This document shows positions 11,430-22,723 of a stretch of DNA of 64,000 bases, piece by piece; the first letter of the stretch is position 1; each line of letters begins with the position of its first letter. A program made the position numbers and the translations under genes. This stretch comes from Juglans regia. Taxonomy: Eukaryota; Streptophyta; Magnoliopsida; Fagales; Juglandaceae. The notes beneath the pieces were generated by a model. The model made no database searches. It was not told where the DNA came from and worked only from the letters and a program-made list of their open reading frames with translations. The stretch spans positions 11,995,053 to 12,059,052 of the forward strand of contig NC_049905.1 of assembly GCF_001411555.2 (NCBI RefSeq). The letters are read 5' to 3'.

Positions 11430-12567
11430 TCATAGCCCTATCGATTAAGAGCTGTCCTGGAAATCAGGTTGAGCCGAAGGTCAGGAATGTGTCGAACATC
11501 TTTCAACACCATGGTGCAACTAACGTTGGTTTTTATCTGCACTACGATCTTCGAGGAACTGGCGTTCCCCATCCTTACAGTACCAAAGTCTCCTGCTTTG
11601 TACATAGTGAAAAATTCACTATGAGAAGTGGCGTGGTATGATGCTGCTATGTCTACCACCCACTCAATATCATGGCTTGCAACGTGTAGACACGTCTCGT
11701 CACTGGTGGAGAGTATTGCCACATCTCCCGAAAGAGTGACAAGGGTTTCACCATTTTCTTTCTTCAGCTTAATGCTTTGACCTTGCTCCCTTAATAACTT
11801 GAGGCAGTGTTTCCTCATGTGGCCTTCTTTGCCACAATGGTAACATTTCATGTTACCCGTCTACTGGTTCCTACTACTGCTGGACCTTCCACGCGGTTGT
11901 GACTTCCCTCTGTTCCTGCCTCCACTTCTCCCTCTATCATTATCTTGAGGCCTTTCTCTACTCTCGGTGACAAGGACATGAGTTTGATTCATGCTTATCT
12001 CTTTTCGTCTAGCCTCTTCATTAAACAGGGCATCCTTAACCATCGTCATGGTAAGTTTGCCATCTGGAGTAGACTTATTGAGGGAGACCACCAGCATCTC
12101 TCAACTGTCTGGTAACGAACTGAGAAGTAGCAGGGCTTATTCTTCATCACCAAGATTCAATTTGACGTACCCGAGATGGTTAACTAGGTTTTGAAACTCG
12201 CTAGTGTGCTCGGCAACAGAGATATCGCTTTTCAACTTCAAGTTAACAAGCCATCTCATCAAGAGAGCCTTGTTTTGAGCAGTCTTAGCTTGATACATAT
12301 CCTCCAACTTCTTCCAGAGGTTATATGCATCTGTCTCCTGGGCCACATGGTGAAAACACTATGGTTGATCCATTGCCTGATCTAACCGATAGTCTTTTTG
12401 TGCATCTTTTTCCACACTTGATCCGTAACTTCATCTAGCTTCTTCCCTTCATCTTTCAAAGGGTCAGACAGATCTTTACAGCTCAAGAAATCCTCCATCC
12501 GAGGTCTCCAAAGACTGTAGTTTGAGGCAGTCAGCTTTATCATGGCACCTGATGCTGAATCCTCCAT
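11430..12567 (-). pseudogene. Copia gag and protease
   Basis: An ATG at 12567 opens gag (MEDSASGAMIKLTASNYSLW, then RMEDFLSCKDL), typical of Tnt1-like gag. After a frameshift near 12360 it continues with KLEDMYQAKTAQNKALLMRW and an Arg/Gly-rich RNA-binding stretch. The CCHC knuckle is CYHCGKEGHMRKHC (11845-11800). Protease follows: the active-site box reads VVDIAASYHAT in place of the usual VVDTGASYHAT, so it is probably inactive even if translated. In-frame stops lie near 11858 and 12110. Confidence 0.88.
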
Positions 12568-13165
12568 TGATTTAGACTGATTCTAAATACAAAATAGCAA
12601 GTATAGAATCTTCAAAGTGGAATATCACAAAACAAACAGCACCGTTGTGTTCAAAATGTCTGATTTTGTTGGAAACGAGTCTTGTTTCGTCAAAATCGGA
12701 CACAGATAGCACAAGGAACGAGCAAAAGAACCAAAACAGGAACTCTGTCGCGCGTGTAGCGCGTGGCACGACAAACAGCGCATAGGCGCATGTTCTTCAC
12801 ACGCATAAATCTTACTGGTGCTTGTGGAATGCGTAGGCGCGTGTAACACACCCGCATTCTGGAGTCAGGGGCACGTCAGGGGCATAAATTTCACGCGCAA
12901 GGGCTTCTCTGGAGCCCATGCGACGCGTGTAAGGGCGTGGGATTCATGCGCTCAAGCCTTCTTTGGGTGCGTGTTGCGCGTATCGAGAGTGGACTCACTC
13001 TCTGATCTTCAAATAGCACGTGGGGGTGCGTGCAGCGTCCGTTTCGCCTCTGGTTTTCACTGCTTTTCTTGTCTCGATGAGACGAATACAGTGGTATGCT
13101 CAAATTTGCAAATTGAGCAACACACTAAAAACGAGTTTTCTGTAAAAAAAACTCCTCCCAACAAT
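12568..13165 (-). other. Copia 5' leader, CpG-rich
   Basis: This untranslated stretch lies between the PBS and gag. Bases 12748-13045 contain about a dozen CGCG/GCGTG/CACGC boxes in a window that is otherwise AT-rich. No credible protein frame occurs. In Tnt1-like elements this region would hold packaging and dimerisation signals; that role is inferred. Confidence 0.6.
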
Positions 13166-13178
13166 CGCTCTGATACCA
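13166..13178 (-). other. Copia primer-binding site
   Basis: The minus strand reads TGGTATCAGAGCG two bases after the 5' LTR. It is complementary to the 3' end of plant initiator methionine tRNA. Confidence 0.9.
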
Positions 13179-13180
13179 CT

Positions 13181-13600
13181 TGTTGGAGAAATCAACACAG
13201 CGGAAGGAATAACAGCAGTAATAAAAGAGTACACTCACGCACTCAATGACACCAAGAATTTAACGTGGTTCAGCAACTGTCTACATCTACAGAAAAGAGC
13301 TTCACTAATAAATAGTGGAATACAAGAAAATATTACAAAGGAGGAGAATCACACTCTACTCAACTCAACTCAACTCAACTCTCTTCTTTTCTCTCAGAGC
13401 TCTCCCGGCTCTCGCTCCTTTCTTTTCTCCATGAGTGTATCTGAAGCTCTCACATGGAGCTTCAATTTATAGGCACCTGATGTATCGTCTACCTGTGTGA
13501 ATGCATTAAGTTGTTGCATTCAATTGGCAGTTGAGTGCTGGGCGCTGAAGGTTGAGCAGCAACCAATTAACAATGACTGCTTGCTTGGACAGGGACTTCA
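13181..13600 (-). repeat. Copia 5' LTR
   Basis: 420 bp, TGTTGGAGAAATC...GGGACTTCA on the plus strand, followed by the ACTTG duplication at 13601-13605. It is longer than its partner because it keeps two blocks lost from the left LTR and has an expanded CAACT run near 13360-13380. Confidence 0.9.
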
Positions 13601-13605
13601 ACTTG

Positions 13606-13751
13606 TGCTTCTAAACATCTCCGAGTCCTACATGGGCCTTGTTAATGGTACCATTCCTACGCACATAAGGAACCTTTCGTTCCCTGTTAGCCTAGGCATA
13701 CGAAACAACAGTTTTCATGGCTCATTGCCAAATGAGTTGTCGCGTCTTTAA
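13606..13751 (+). pseudogene. LRR receptor-like kinase, first-LRR piece
   Basis: This continues the gene begun at 8360. Directly after the duplication the original frame reads ASKHLRV, then a small indel shifts to the next frame. That frame reads MGLVNGTIPTHIRNLSF and LGIRNNSFHGSLPNELSRL, plant extracellular LRR repeats. A TAA at 13749 ends it where further LRRs should follow, and no transmembrane or kinase sequence is found downstream. The receptor copy was therefore already truncated or decayed independently of the copia insertion. Confidence 0.8.
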
Positions 13752-14047
13752 GGTTGCCGTGCAGCATTTAAGGAGCTAGAAATTGTAGATATTCCATTGA
13801 AAATCAACCACAACTTTTAATTAATGAGCATGTCTTTTGCATTGTCCAGAGGTCTAAAAATCAAGGGGAGTATCTAAGTAGTCCCGATGAATTTGACAAA
13901 AGGGATATGACAGAGTTAATGCCTTGTATATTATTCCAGCAGGCTGGCACACAACTTTCATTGGCATGTGATCAACAACCTTATCATTATCTAATTAAGG
14001 GGCTAGAAAATGTAGTTATTCCAATAGTAAATCAACCACAACTTTTA
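13752..14047. repeat. Short local duplication beside the LRR pseudogene
   Basis: The blocks GGAGCTAGAAATTGTAG...AACTTTTAATTAATG (about 13768-13830) and GTGATCAACAACCTTATCATT recur, slightly changed, at 14000-14300. The second copy carries the MITE at 14048. No gene is visible. Confidence 0.55.
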
Positions 14048-14224
14048 AGTCGGTTTAAATAGTAAAATGAGATGAGATGATTTTAGAATAATTATTATTT
14101 TAGAATTTGAAAATATTGAATTGACATTTGAAAAAATTAAATTGTGTATTATATTTTATATGAGAATTTGAAAAAATTGTGATGATGAGATGATGTGAGA
14201 TGGTTTCTCAATCCAAACTGGACC
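14048..14224. mobile_element. Tourist-like MITE, copy 1
   Basis: 177 bp flanked by TTA on both sides (14045-14047, 14225-14227). The sister sequence at 13814-13825 shows the empty site with a single TTA. The ends are GATGAGATGA-rich and complementary to a GGTCCAGTTTGGATTGAGAAA-like end. The TTA duplication fits PIF/Harbinger. Confidence 0.7.
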
Positions 14225-14744
14225 TTAATTAATGGGCATGTCTTTTGCAACCTCCATTACATGTGATCAGCAGCCGTATCATCATCTAATTAAGGGCGAG
14301 ACACAAGTTGTCGCGATTTTAAAATATTCAATTATTTTTTAAACATCTTTAAATATTTTTAAAAATAAAAGAAAAATTATAAAATCTTTAAAAAATACTT
14401 CATTAACCATTAAGTAAAAAAATTTAAAAAATTAATGCCATATTTGGACACCACCAAAATTATTAAAAATTCTCAAAAATTTTCATAATTTCATTATTTC
14501 TAAAATATCATTCAAATATAAAATATTTTTCCTTTTCAAATTTTAAACTTTTTTATATAATCTATAATCAATTACCTAATCATTATTCAAATAGAAAAGA
14601 ATACAACTTTTACAAATTTCAAAACAGAACAAAAAAATAATACAACTTTTCAAATTTTAAAATAAAAATAATAATAAAAATTTTTTTCAAAATTTTTTTA
14701 ACTATATAATATTTTTATTCAATATTTTTCTAAATTATAATAAA
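14225..14744. other. AT-rich spacer, no gene
   Basis: Runs of A and T with TTTAAATATTTTTAAAA motifs also seen at 15600-15720, 16555-16625 and 35450-35540. These look like MITE interiors. No coding signal. Confidence 0.5.
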
Positions 14745-15820
14745 AAAATTTTATTTTTGCAAGACATAACATACAAAATATTTCTCTTATTTTTAAATAT
14801 TTGAAATATTTCTCTTATTTTCATAATTTAAAACAAAAGGGAAATATTAACATAATTTAAAAATAAGAGAAATTTTAAAGAAATATTGAAATATTTTGAT
14901 CAGAAATATTTTATTTTTCATTTAAATTATGATAAAATATTTTGAATTTGAATGATATTTCGGAATTAATAAAGTTATGCAAAATGTTGAAAATTTAATT
15001 TTAAGGAGGGTGTATTGAATTTTTTAAGTGGACCCTTTTTGTCATTGTTAAATTAGGTGCGGCTCTACAACCATCCAAATTTTGAGAATTTAATTTTAAG
15101 AGGGTGTCATTTTTATTTTTTTATATTTTTTAAATATTCTCAACATTTTAAAAAAATAATAAAATTCATAATATCAATAAAAAAATATTTACTTATTCAC
15201 TAGGTAAAAAAATTAGAAAACAAAATATCGAGAGAAATGCTTGGACACATTACATATCGGGATCCCAAGTACTTCTCTTAAATTAGCTAGCTTTTGGTTT
15301 TCAATAATTGTTTGCTATCACGTTTAATTTGAAGAAATTACAATTTAATGTTATATTATTTTTTTACAACTTATAATTATCTGAATAAAATATATTTTTA
15401 AAAAACAAAATCCATGTTTAACTTGGTAACTAGCTGCACAATACATTTTTCAGATACCATTTAAAACCTTTTAATATAATTTACTATTGTAAAGCTCAAA
15501 ATTGAGGGCTTCGGAATTTTCCCATAAGGAAAATGCTATTCCTCCAGAAGATTTCCACCGAAAATTTTTACCGAAAATATATTTTATATTTTTTTTATTT
15601 TTTTATTTTTACTTAGTGATTAAGGAATGTTTTTAAATGAATTTATGATTTTTTTATATTTTTTAAAAATATTTAAAGTGTTTAAAAAAATGATTGAAAA
15701 AAAAGCAAAAAAAAAAAAAAAAAACATTTGCCTTTCGGTAGAAGATTTCGGTGGAAATCTTCTGTGAGTGTAGCAGTTCTCTTCCCATAAAGATCAGTAG
15801 AATGGGACAGGTTCAAGAAT
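14745..15820. repeat. Duplicated AT-rich segment, copy A
   Basis: TTTTTGCAAGACATAACAT through AAAATTCATAATATCAA, and TTAGCTAGCTTTTGGTTTTC through GAATGGGACAGG, match copy B at 16637-18362 in the same order. Copy A carries a MITE at 15528-15781 that is absent from copy B. Confidence 0.7.
15528..15781. mobile_element. Mutator-type MITE in copy A
   Basis: 254 bp with inverted ends (AGAAGATTTCCACCGAAA at left, its complement at right) flanked by the 9-base repeat TTCCCATAA (15519-15527 and 15782-15790). The paralogous empty site near 18334-18345 reads TTTTCCAATAAAG. A 9-base duplication indicates a Mutator-like mover. The interior is A/T-only filler. Confidence 0.75.
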
Positions 15821-15999
15821 TGCAAGCTCACTAATTTGTGATAAAAAAAATCTATATAATTTTTTATTATTCACGTAATTTTTATATATTATATTTTTTA
15901 ATTTTATTATTATTTTATTTTATTAAATATTTAATATATAAATAATAAATAAAAAAATTGAATTAATTTAAAAAAATAAATTAAAAAATTAAAAATTAA

Positions 16000-16192
16000 G
16001 GTTTCGTTTGGAAGTTGAGCTCATCTCAATTCATTTCAACTAATCATTACAACTTTTTTAAATTCCAACATAAAATATAATAAACAATTCAACTTTTTCA
16101 AATTTTAAAATAATAATAATAATAAATAATAATATTTTATCATCTCAACTCAACTCAACTCAACTGATTCACTTCAACGTTCAAACCTATCC
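16000..16192. mobile_element. Tourist-like MITE, copy 2
   Basis: GTTTCGTTTGGAAGTTGAG at left; CTCAACTCAACTCAACT then TTCAAACCTATCC at right, inverted to each other. The interior ACAACTTTTTTAAATTCCAA matches copies at 40055 and 45482. The duplication is not clear. Confidence 0.6.
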
Positions 16193-16992
16193 TGAAAAAA
16201 ATAATGTATAAAAGTTGAAAAGATTATATTTAAGACCAGCCTTGCATGGAAGCTAGCTGTCCCTCGCTAATGATAATGGCAGAAAATCAGAGTGATCTAT
16301 CCATCCGTCACTACGAAACATCGTGCGCTTCGAAGTTGAAAAGTCTACAATTAAATTATAATGTAATTTTATATAATTTATTAAATTATAAAATTATTTT
16401 TATTATAAAATATTTCTAATAGATTATATAATTTATCAGACTTTTTTTGAGTGCGTATGCTGCACGAAGTGGATAAAATCAAGCCGACGGCCAATAGGTT
16501 CTTTGCCCTACAGCAGCTAAGCAGGATCACCATCGTACATGTGGAAAAATGTTTTTAAAAGATTCATTATTTTTTTAAACATTTTTAAATATTTTTAAAA
16601 TTAAAAAAAAATCATAAAATCCTTAAAAAATAATTTATTTTTGCAAGACTTAACATACAAAATATTTCACTTATTTTACAATATTTGTAATATTTCTCTT
16701 ATTTTCATAATAAAAAAATAGAAATATTACCATAATTTAAAATAAGAGAGATTTTAACGAAATATTGAAATATTTTGAGAAATATTTTATTTTCATTTAA
16801 ATTATGATAAAATATTATGTAATTGAATGAGATTTCAGAATTAATAAAATTATCAAAATTTTTTACAATTTTATTTTAATATGGGTATCATATTTCTTTT
16901 CTTTTTTTATATTTTTTAAATATTCTTAACATTTAAAAATAATAATAAAATTCACAACATCAACATCACTAAGTAAAAAATTCACAAATCAA

Positions 16993-17884
16993 TACAGTGT
17001 ATATTGTCATGTCTGAGTTGTGTACAGTGATTATGGTTAGCGTCTCTGAGTTACGTACATGGGTTAATGAGTTACGCACAGAAATTAATGTCAATAATGC
17101 AACTCAGATCACGCACAGTACTCGATTAGCACAAGTAGATTAAATACTTCGCATCACAATAGTTATGTACATCGCATCACAATAATTTCTATTTTTTATT
17201 TATATTCTTTTTTTGTTATAGTTATGGATAGTATATATGGTATTTTGATAATTTGCTTTAATTGTAAATTAAATATTTTGTCATTTCTAAAATAATTATT
17301 GATTTATATTATGTGGTGTATAGTTGATAATATTTATTTAACTAAAAATGTTATTTAACATAAAAGAAATCATTAAAATATTTTTAAATTAATTACATAA
17401 AATTAATAAATGAATTTGTATATATGATATATATTTTTTATATTTTGAGTTTCGTACTAAAATTAATATTATACGTTCGAATGTATAAATGTAATGTTTG
17501 AATATGTTCAAACAAAATATATTCCGTTCAAACGGTTTAGAAACATTGCAGCCAAGTTTTGCTACCAAATATTTTCCGTTCGAACAAAAATAATTATCGT
17601 TCGAACGGTTGTGAACTTTTCTCAGCATAATAAATTATTTCTCTACCAAGATTTTTCTGTTCAAATGTATTTTTTTTTGTTCGAATGGAAAAATCTTTTT
17701 GAGCTGCTTTAATTCATCATAGAAAATACTGTTCGAACAGTTATTTTACCGTTCGAATGATATTGTAAAGTCATCAAATTTTTTAGACAAATTTTAAATT
17801 TCATCCCAAAAAATGACTTTTAGAGATGAAATTTTATTGGTCTCTAAATAATTTCGTCCCTAAAAATTAATTTTTTTGTAGTGA
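16993..17884 (-). mobile_element. CACTA end fragment, second copy of the family
   Basis: Aligns with 7300-8186. It holds the end of the coiled-coil ORF (SELR...-type codons at 17010-17100), an AT-rich middle, TTCGAACGG subterminal repeats at 17475-17760, and an intact terminus TTTTTGTAGTG at 17884. The rest of the element is missing on the left. As it is shorter and better ended than the copy at 1650-8186, it gives the family's true terminus. Confidence 0.72.
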
Positions 17885-17910
17885 TATTGGGAGAAATGTT
17901 TGTTTTTTAT

Positions 17911-18096
17911 GTTTTGTTTGAGAGTTTAAAATATTGTATTTTAATATTATTATTATTTTAGGATTTGAAAAAAGTGAATTGAGAGTTGAAAAAATCGAAT
18001 TGTTTATTATATTTTATATGAAAATTTGAAAAATGTGTAATAATAAGATGAGATGATAATATAATTTTTTATCTCATTCTACTTCCATAACCTGCC
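17911..18096. mobile_element. Tourist-like MITE, copy 3 (opposite orientation)
   Basis: The interior has TTATATTTTATATGAAAATTT and AATAAGATGAGATGA, the reverse of the pattern in copies at 16000 and 40055. Limits are approximate. Confidence 0.5.
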
Positions 18097-18639
18097 CAAA
18101 ATTAGCTAGCTTTTGGTTTTCAAAAATTTTTTTGTTATCATGTTTAATTTGAAGAAATTATAATTCAATATTATATTATTTTTTAAAATTTATAATTATC
18201 TGAATAAAATATATTTAAAAAAATTCCATGTTTAACTTCGTAATTAGCTGCACAATAATACGTATTTCAGATACCATTTAAAACCTTTTAATATAATATA
18301 CTGTTATAAAACTCAAAATTGAGGCTTTGGAATTTTCCAATAAAGATAAGTGGAATGGGACGGGTCGTGTCATGCAGAAGACAAAGGTAATACAACAATG
18401 CCTGAAAAAGGGATCGATGACACGCCTGGATTACCCTCATAATCTTTGAAAATAGTAATACTTCTCTTCATCGTACGTATTTCTATCCTCTTAGCATCAT
18501 CTTTATATTATCTTATCTAATTATGATGCCATCTTAAATTATTATAACTCACTTGTGAGTTAATAATTTAATGTTGTTGAAAGGATAATAATAAAAATAG
18601 TAATAATAATAAATAGATTTTTTTTTATTATTATGCGAT

Positions 18640-20990
18640 CGATATTCTGCTTTAGTAGAAGACATTGCTACTGTAATTTGTTTCTTTGTACGCCATGAGA
18701 TTGGGTTGGTCCCTAACTGAATGAAGTATCCGGTGGCAGAGCAGCGGGTGGTGGGACAGTTGGCCCAATTAGAATCAGTATATGCTGTGACATGCATACT
18801 GCTAGAGGAAGAAAAGAAGATGCCTTGGCCTGGTCTACATTTGATGTAGCGACGAACATGAGTAGCGGCAGCCATTTGAGGAACCCTTGGAGCATGCATG
18901 AATTGACTGAAAATATTGATTGCATAGATGATATTAGGTTGGGTGATAGTCAAGTAGATGAGTCGGCCAACTAAGCATCTGTAAGTGTTGGAATCAGGGA
19001 GGAGATCGCCGTCTTCAGTGCTGAGTTTCAAGTGCTATTCCATAGGAAAAGAAGTAGTTCGGGCACCAAGTTGTCAACTGTCAAAAGGAATATCAAGTGG
19101 ATATTTACGTTGATTGAGGAAGATACATTTGTGAGAGCAAGCAACTTTGAGTCCGATAAAATATTTCAAAGAATCAAGATCTTTAGTTTTGAAATGGGTG
19201 GAACCGAGTCCTTTGAAAAACTCGATCTCAGAGATATCGTTACCAGCAACCAATATATCATCAACATAAATAAGAACAAGAGTAATGTTGGTAGAGGTGA
19301 CAAAAGTAAATAAAGAATGATTGGCCTGAGGCTAATGGAAACCTGCATGAAGAAGCATAGAGGTTAGTTTAAAAAACCAGTTGCAGAAGGCTTGTTTGAG
19401 GCCATAGAGAGATTTTCTGAGTTGACAGACACGGGTCTCCCCCTTTATAAAATATGTAGTAGGTGGTGTCATGTATTCTTATTCATCAAGGTCACCGTAT
19501 AAGAAGGCATTGTTGATGTCAAGTTGATGAATGACCTAATGTTTGGCGGCAGCGATCGCCAATAAGCAACAAACAATGGTCATTTTGGCAACCGGAGTAA
19601 ATATCTCATGATAGTTAAGGCCTTCAACTTGAGAGTAACCCTTGGCAACCAGCCAAGATTTGTACCTTTCAATGGAGTCATCGGCCTTGAGCTTAGTTTT
19701 GAAAACACATTTACAACCAATGAGTTTTTTACTGGGGGAAGAGTCTCAAGAGTCCAAGTGGAGTTATCTTCCAAAGCACGAATTTTAGCAGATATTGTTT
19801 CACGCCAATGAGAGTGGCGGATAGCATCAGAATAACAAAAGGGATCAAAAGAGGTGGTTAGAGCAGTTAAGAAAGTGAGATGATGTGGAGAAAAACGAGA
19901 ATATGAAAGAAAAGTAGACAAAGGGTGAGTAGTACCAGCAGCCTATGTAGCAGGTGAAGGTGTCGTGGACTCCGTGTGTAGTGTAGGGCAAACGTAGTCA
20001 TGAAGATAGGTGGGCCGAGTGATGTTGTGGTGAGGACAAGAGATAGGAGCTGAAGAGAGAGAAGGCTTGGGTGGAGGAGATGGAGATGAGGAGAGAAAAG
20101 GCTCAGATGAGTCTGGGGAAGGGGTTTCTAGAGATGGAATAGGAGTTTCAGGGATAGACAATAGAAGGACAGGATGAGAAGGAGAGAGATCAGGAATGTG
20201 TTGGAAAGGGAAGTGATGTTCATATAAAGTGACATCACGAGAATAAAAAATGGAATGAGTGTCGAGATTGTAGAGTTTGTAAACTTTATGAGTGCTGGGA
20301 TCGCCAAGAAAAACATATTTAGTGGCACAGGGAGAAAATTTGTCACGGTGAGCACTAAGGGTTTGTGCATAGCAAAGACACCCGAATACACGAAGATGAT
20401 CATAGCTCGGTGTTTTATTGAAAAGAATTTCAAAAGGTGACTTATTCTGGAGAATGCGAATGGGGGTACGGTTAATGAGATATGCAGCAGTGAGGACACA
20501 ATCCCCCCAAAATTTTAAAGGGAGATGTGCTTGGAAACGGAGACTACAAGCAACATTTAGAAGATGCCTATGTTTATGCTCTACAATGCTATTTTGTTAT
20601 GGAGTTTTAATATATGTACGTTCATGAATGACGCCATGATTTTGAAGATAAGTTTGAAATTGATGAGAAAGAAATTATTGTCCATTATCAATGCAAATAA
20701 TTTTAACAGTAGTATTAAATTGATTTTAGACAAGGGCAAAAAAATGTGTTAAATGAGTACAAATTTCAGATTTAAAATGCATTAGGTAGATCTAAGTAGT
20801 GCGTGAAAAATCATCAATAATAGTGAGAAAATAGTGAGCCCCACTTAGAGAAGAAACATGATAGACACTCCAAATATCACAAAAATTACGATTAAAAGGA
20901 AAAATACTTTTATTTTCATTAATAGAAAAGGTAATCTGGTGTGCTTAAGATCGAGCACAATTATCACAATCAGAGAGACGGACACAACTA
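18640..20990 (-). pseudogene. Copia pol fragment (integrase to RNase H)
   Basis: A retrotransposon polyprotein piece without LTRs. From right to left on minus: a CDNC box near 20955, integrase, then [11 protein letters not shown] and HLRVFGC (about 20480-20370), the Ser/Pro linker (20161-19943), an RT start with EDNSTWTLE (about 19780), and the catalytic YVDD at 19268-19257, intact here. RNase H follows with YTDSNWANCPTTRCSATGYF and MSSTKAEYRS, where the element stops at about 18640. Several frames are used, so it is dead. It is a different lineage from the 8572 element, and both ends are lost. Confidence 0.85.
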
Positions 20991-21236
20991 AACCGTGCAT
21001 GAATAGAAATATACCACAGTGAGGAGTCTACGTGATGGAGGGCTATTGCGGCAACCATCAAAGTTCTCGTATATAAAAGAAAAACATGGTGGAAAACCCT
21101 AGAGAAAAATAAAGGAAGAGACATGCATGCATGTGAGTGGATTGTTTGAAATTGATAGAAGAAAAATTGAAAAAAATCCGATAGGGAGGGTTTTTATTAC
21201 GAAGAGGATTCGTGAGTTTGGAGGGATAATAATAAG

Positions 21237-21409
21237 AGTAATTCTACATACAATCGTGAAGTGCGTAACCGTCGCGTAATCGCTTTGAAAAAGAGTAGGG
21301 TCCACTCATAAAAAATTAATTTTTTTCATGTGGGTCCCATGTTTTATTTATTTTTTTCAAAACGATTACGCGGCGGTTACGCAATTCACGGTTGTAAATA
21401 TATTTTCTC
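21237..21409. mobile_element. MITE with long inverted ends, copy 1
   Basis: About 60-base imperfect inverted ends (ACATACAATCGTGAAGTGCG at left; CGCAATTCACGGTTGTAAAT at right) around a GTGGGTCCCAT centre. It is flanked by TAATAATAA on each side, a 9-base repeat that suggests Mutator-type insertion but lies in a TAA microsatellite. Confidence 0.7.
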
Positions 21410-22282
21410 TAATAATAATAATAATGAAGCCTAAAATAATCTATCCGATAAATTTTCTAATGGGCTTTAATTTAAAAATATTCAAATTTTATCTCAAAAA
21501 TAAATAAATAAATATAGGATCGGATTGTTACAATAAGACAATGTCCACCATAAATGTATTTATGTGTGGGGAAGCCTTAAAGTTGTTGTCTTAGTTGGCT
21601 TATAAATTAGATTTCTTATGTATTAAAACTTTTTATATTGATAAGTTACATTTATAACTTCAATTTATTAATAAAATGAGTATGTTTCATTAAAAAAAAA
21701 AAAAAAAAATGAGTATGGAGACATGTATATAAAATAAGTAGTCTAATTTAGACAAATTCCTAGACAAAATTCGGTGGCTGATATTCTGGAGGTGGACTGG
21801 TCAATATATGCAGCTGTCAATAGTCAATAATGATGCATGGCTAGTTTTCGATTGTCTCGTTACCTTTATGATTATTTGTTTGACACGTACATTTATTATA
21901 ATCAAATAATGATGATGCTTAAAAACAAAATTATTATGAGATTTTGTCGTCCTTTTTTTTTTAAGTGGCGAAAACACTGCACTGTACATGAAGAAACAAC
22001 TCAACAACCATGGCTCCTTGGGATATATCCATGAGATCACTTAATGATCCACATGTTTTGTTTGTCATTACGTGGATCCCGAGTAAAGTGCAAAATAAAT
22101 CTAAACAAATAATTACTTTTCAGGCTTTAGAAAGTTTATGAGCTACATCTCCTCATCTCGTGGCAGTGATAATGGATACCATTTTGAAATTATTCCCAAT
22201 GTACTAAATGAGAACCGAAATTAAAACCCAATAAAAGGTTAACCAAATTGATGATCACATGTCCAATGTATTATTTTAATTT
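21410..22282. other. AT-rich spacer, no gene
   Basis: Nothing coding. An A17 run near 21692 is flanked by the same ATGAGTATG word on both sides. Confidence 0.5.
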
Positions 22283-22455
22283 GAATAATGTTACATACAA
22301 TCGTAGAGTGCATAAACAACACACAATCATTTTGAAAAAACGTATAGTTCATTCTTAAAAAATTAATTATTTTCACATGAGTTCCGTATTTACTCACTTT
22401 TTTAAAAAAGATTACGCAGTACTTCCGTACTCTATGACTATAAATATCATTTCTC
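22283..22455. mobile_element. MITE with long inverted ends, copy 2
   Basis: Same family as 21237: ACATACAATCGTAGAGTGCA at left, an ACTCTATGACTATAAATAT-type right end. The flanking 9-mers TTTTAATTT and TTTAAATTT differ at one base. It is more worn than copy 1. Confidence 0.65.
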
Positions 22456-22723
22456 TTTAAATTTAATATTTCTGATCCAAAATTTTCCAAAGTGGTCATT
22501 CATCATCTTCGTAAATAAATTCTGATTGACAATTCCATAAGATTTAGGTAACTTTGCTTCAATTAGAGGACCGGAAGATAGCACCGATGGTCATCTGGTT
22601 GAGATCGATCTCGGAATTGATAGCGACCTAGTAGCTAATCTTTGGACAATTGCTCTTAGGCACCGATGGTCATCAGGTTCTGGTGGTTCAACGACATCAT
22701 CTTTTATTGCATGTGACCAATTA

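Larger units (their letters stand above)
8572..13600 (-). mobile_element. Copia retrotransposon (Tnt1-like) with both LTRs
   Basis: This 5029-bp element has two LTRs (8572-8942 and 13181-13600), TGTTGG...CTTCA on the plus strand, and is flanked by ACTTG at 8567-8571 and 13601-13605. The initiator-Met PBS and the polypurine tract put its coding strand on minus. Gene order is gag, protease, integrase, reverse transcriptase, which defines copia; the sequence resembles the Tnt1-94 group. The polyprotein has several stops, at least two frameshifts and loss of most of RNase H. It sits in the first exon of an LRR kinase gene. Confidence 0.92.
16637..18362. repeat. Duplicated AT-rich segment, copy B
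   Basis: Second copy of the 14745-15820 segment. It is interrupted by a CACTA end fragment (16993-17884) and a MITE (17911-18096), neither present in copy A. Confidence 0.7.

Noticed and set aside
12818..13249. 143-codon plus-strand frame
   Set aside because: It lies antisense in the copia leader, PBS and LTR; its length follows from the CpG-rich repeats lacking stops.
21692..21720. A-run flanked by ATGAGTATG as a retrogene insertion
   Set aside because: Only a few bases other than A lie between the repeats, so there is no inserted gene.
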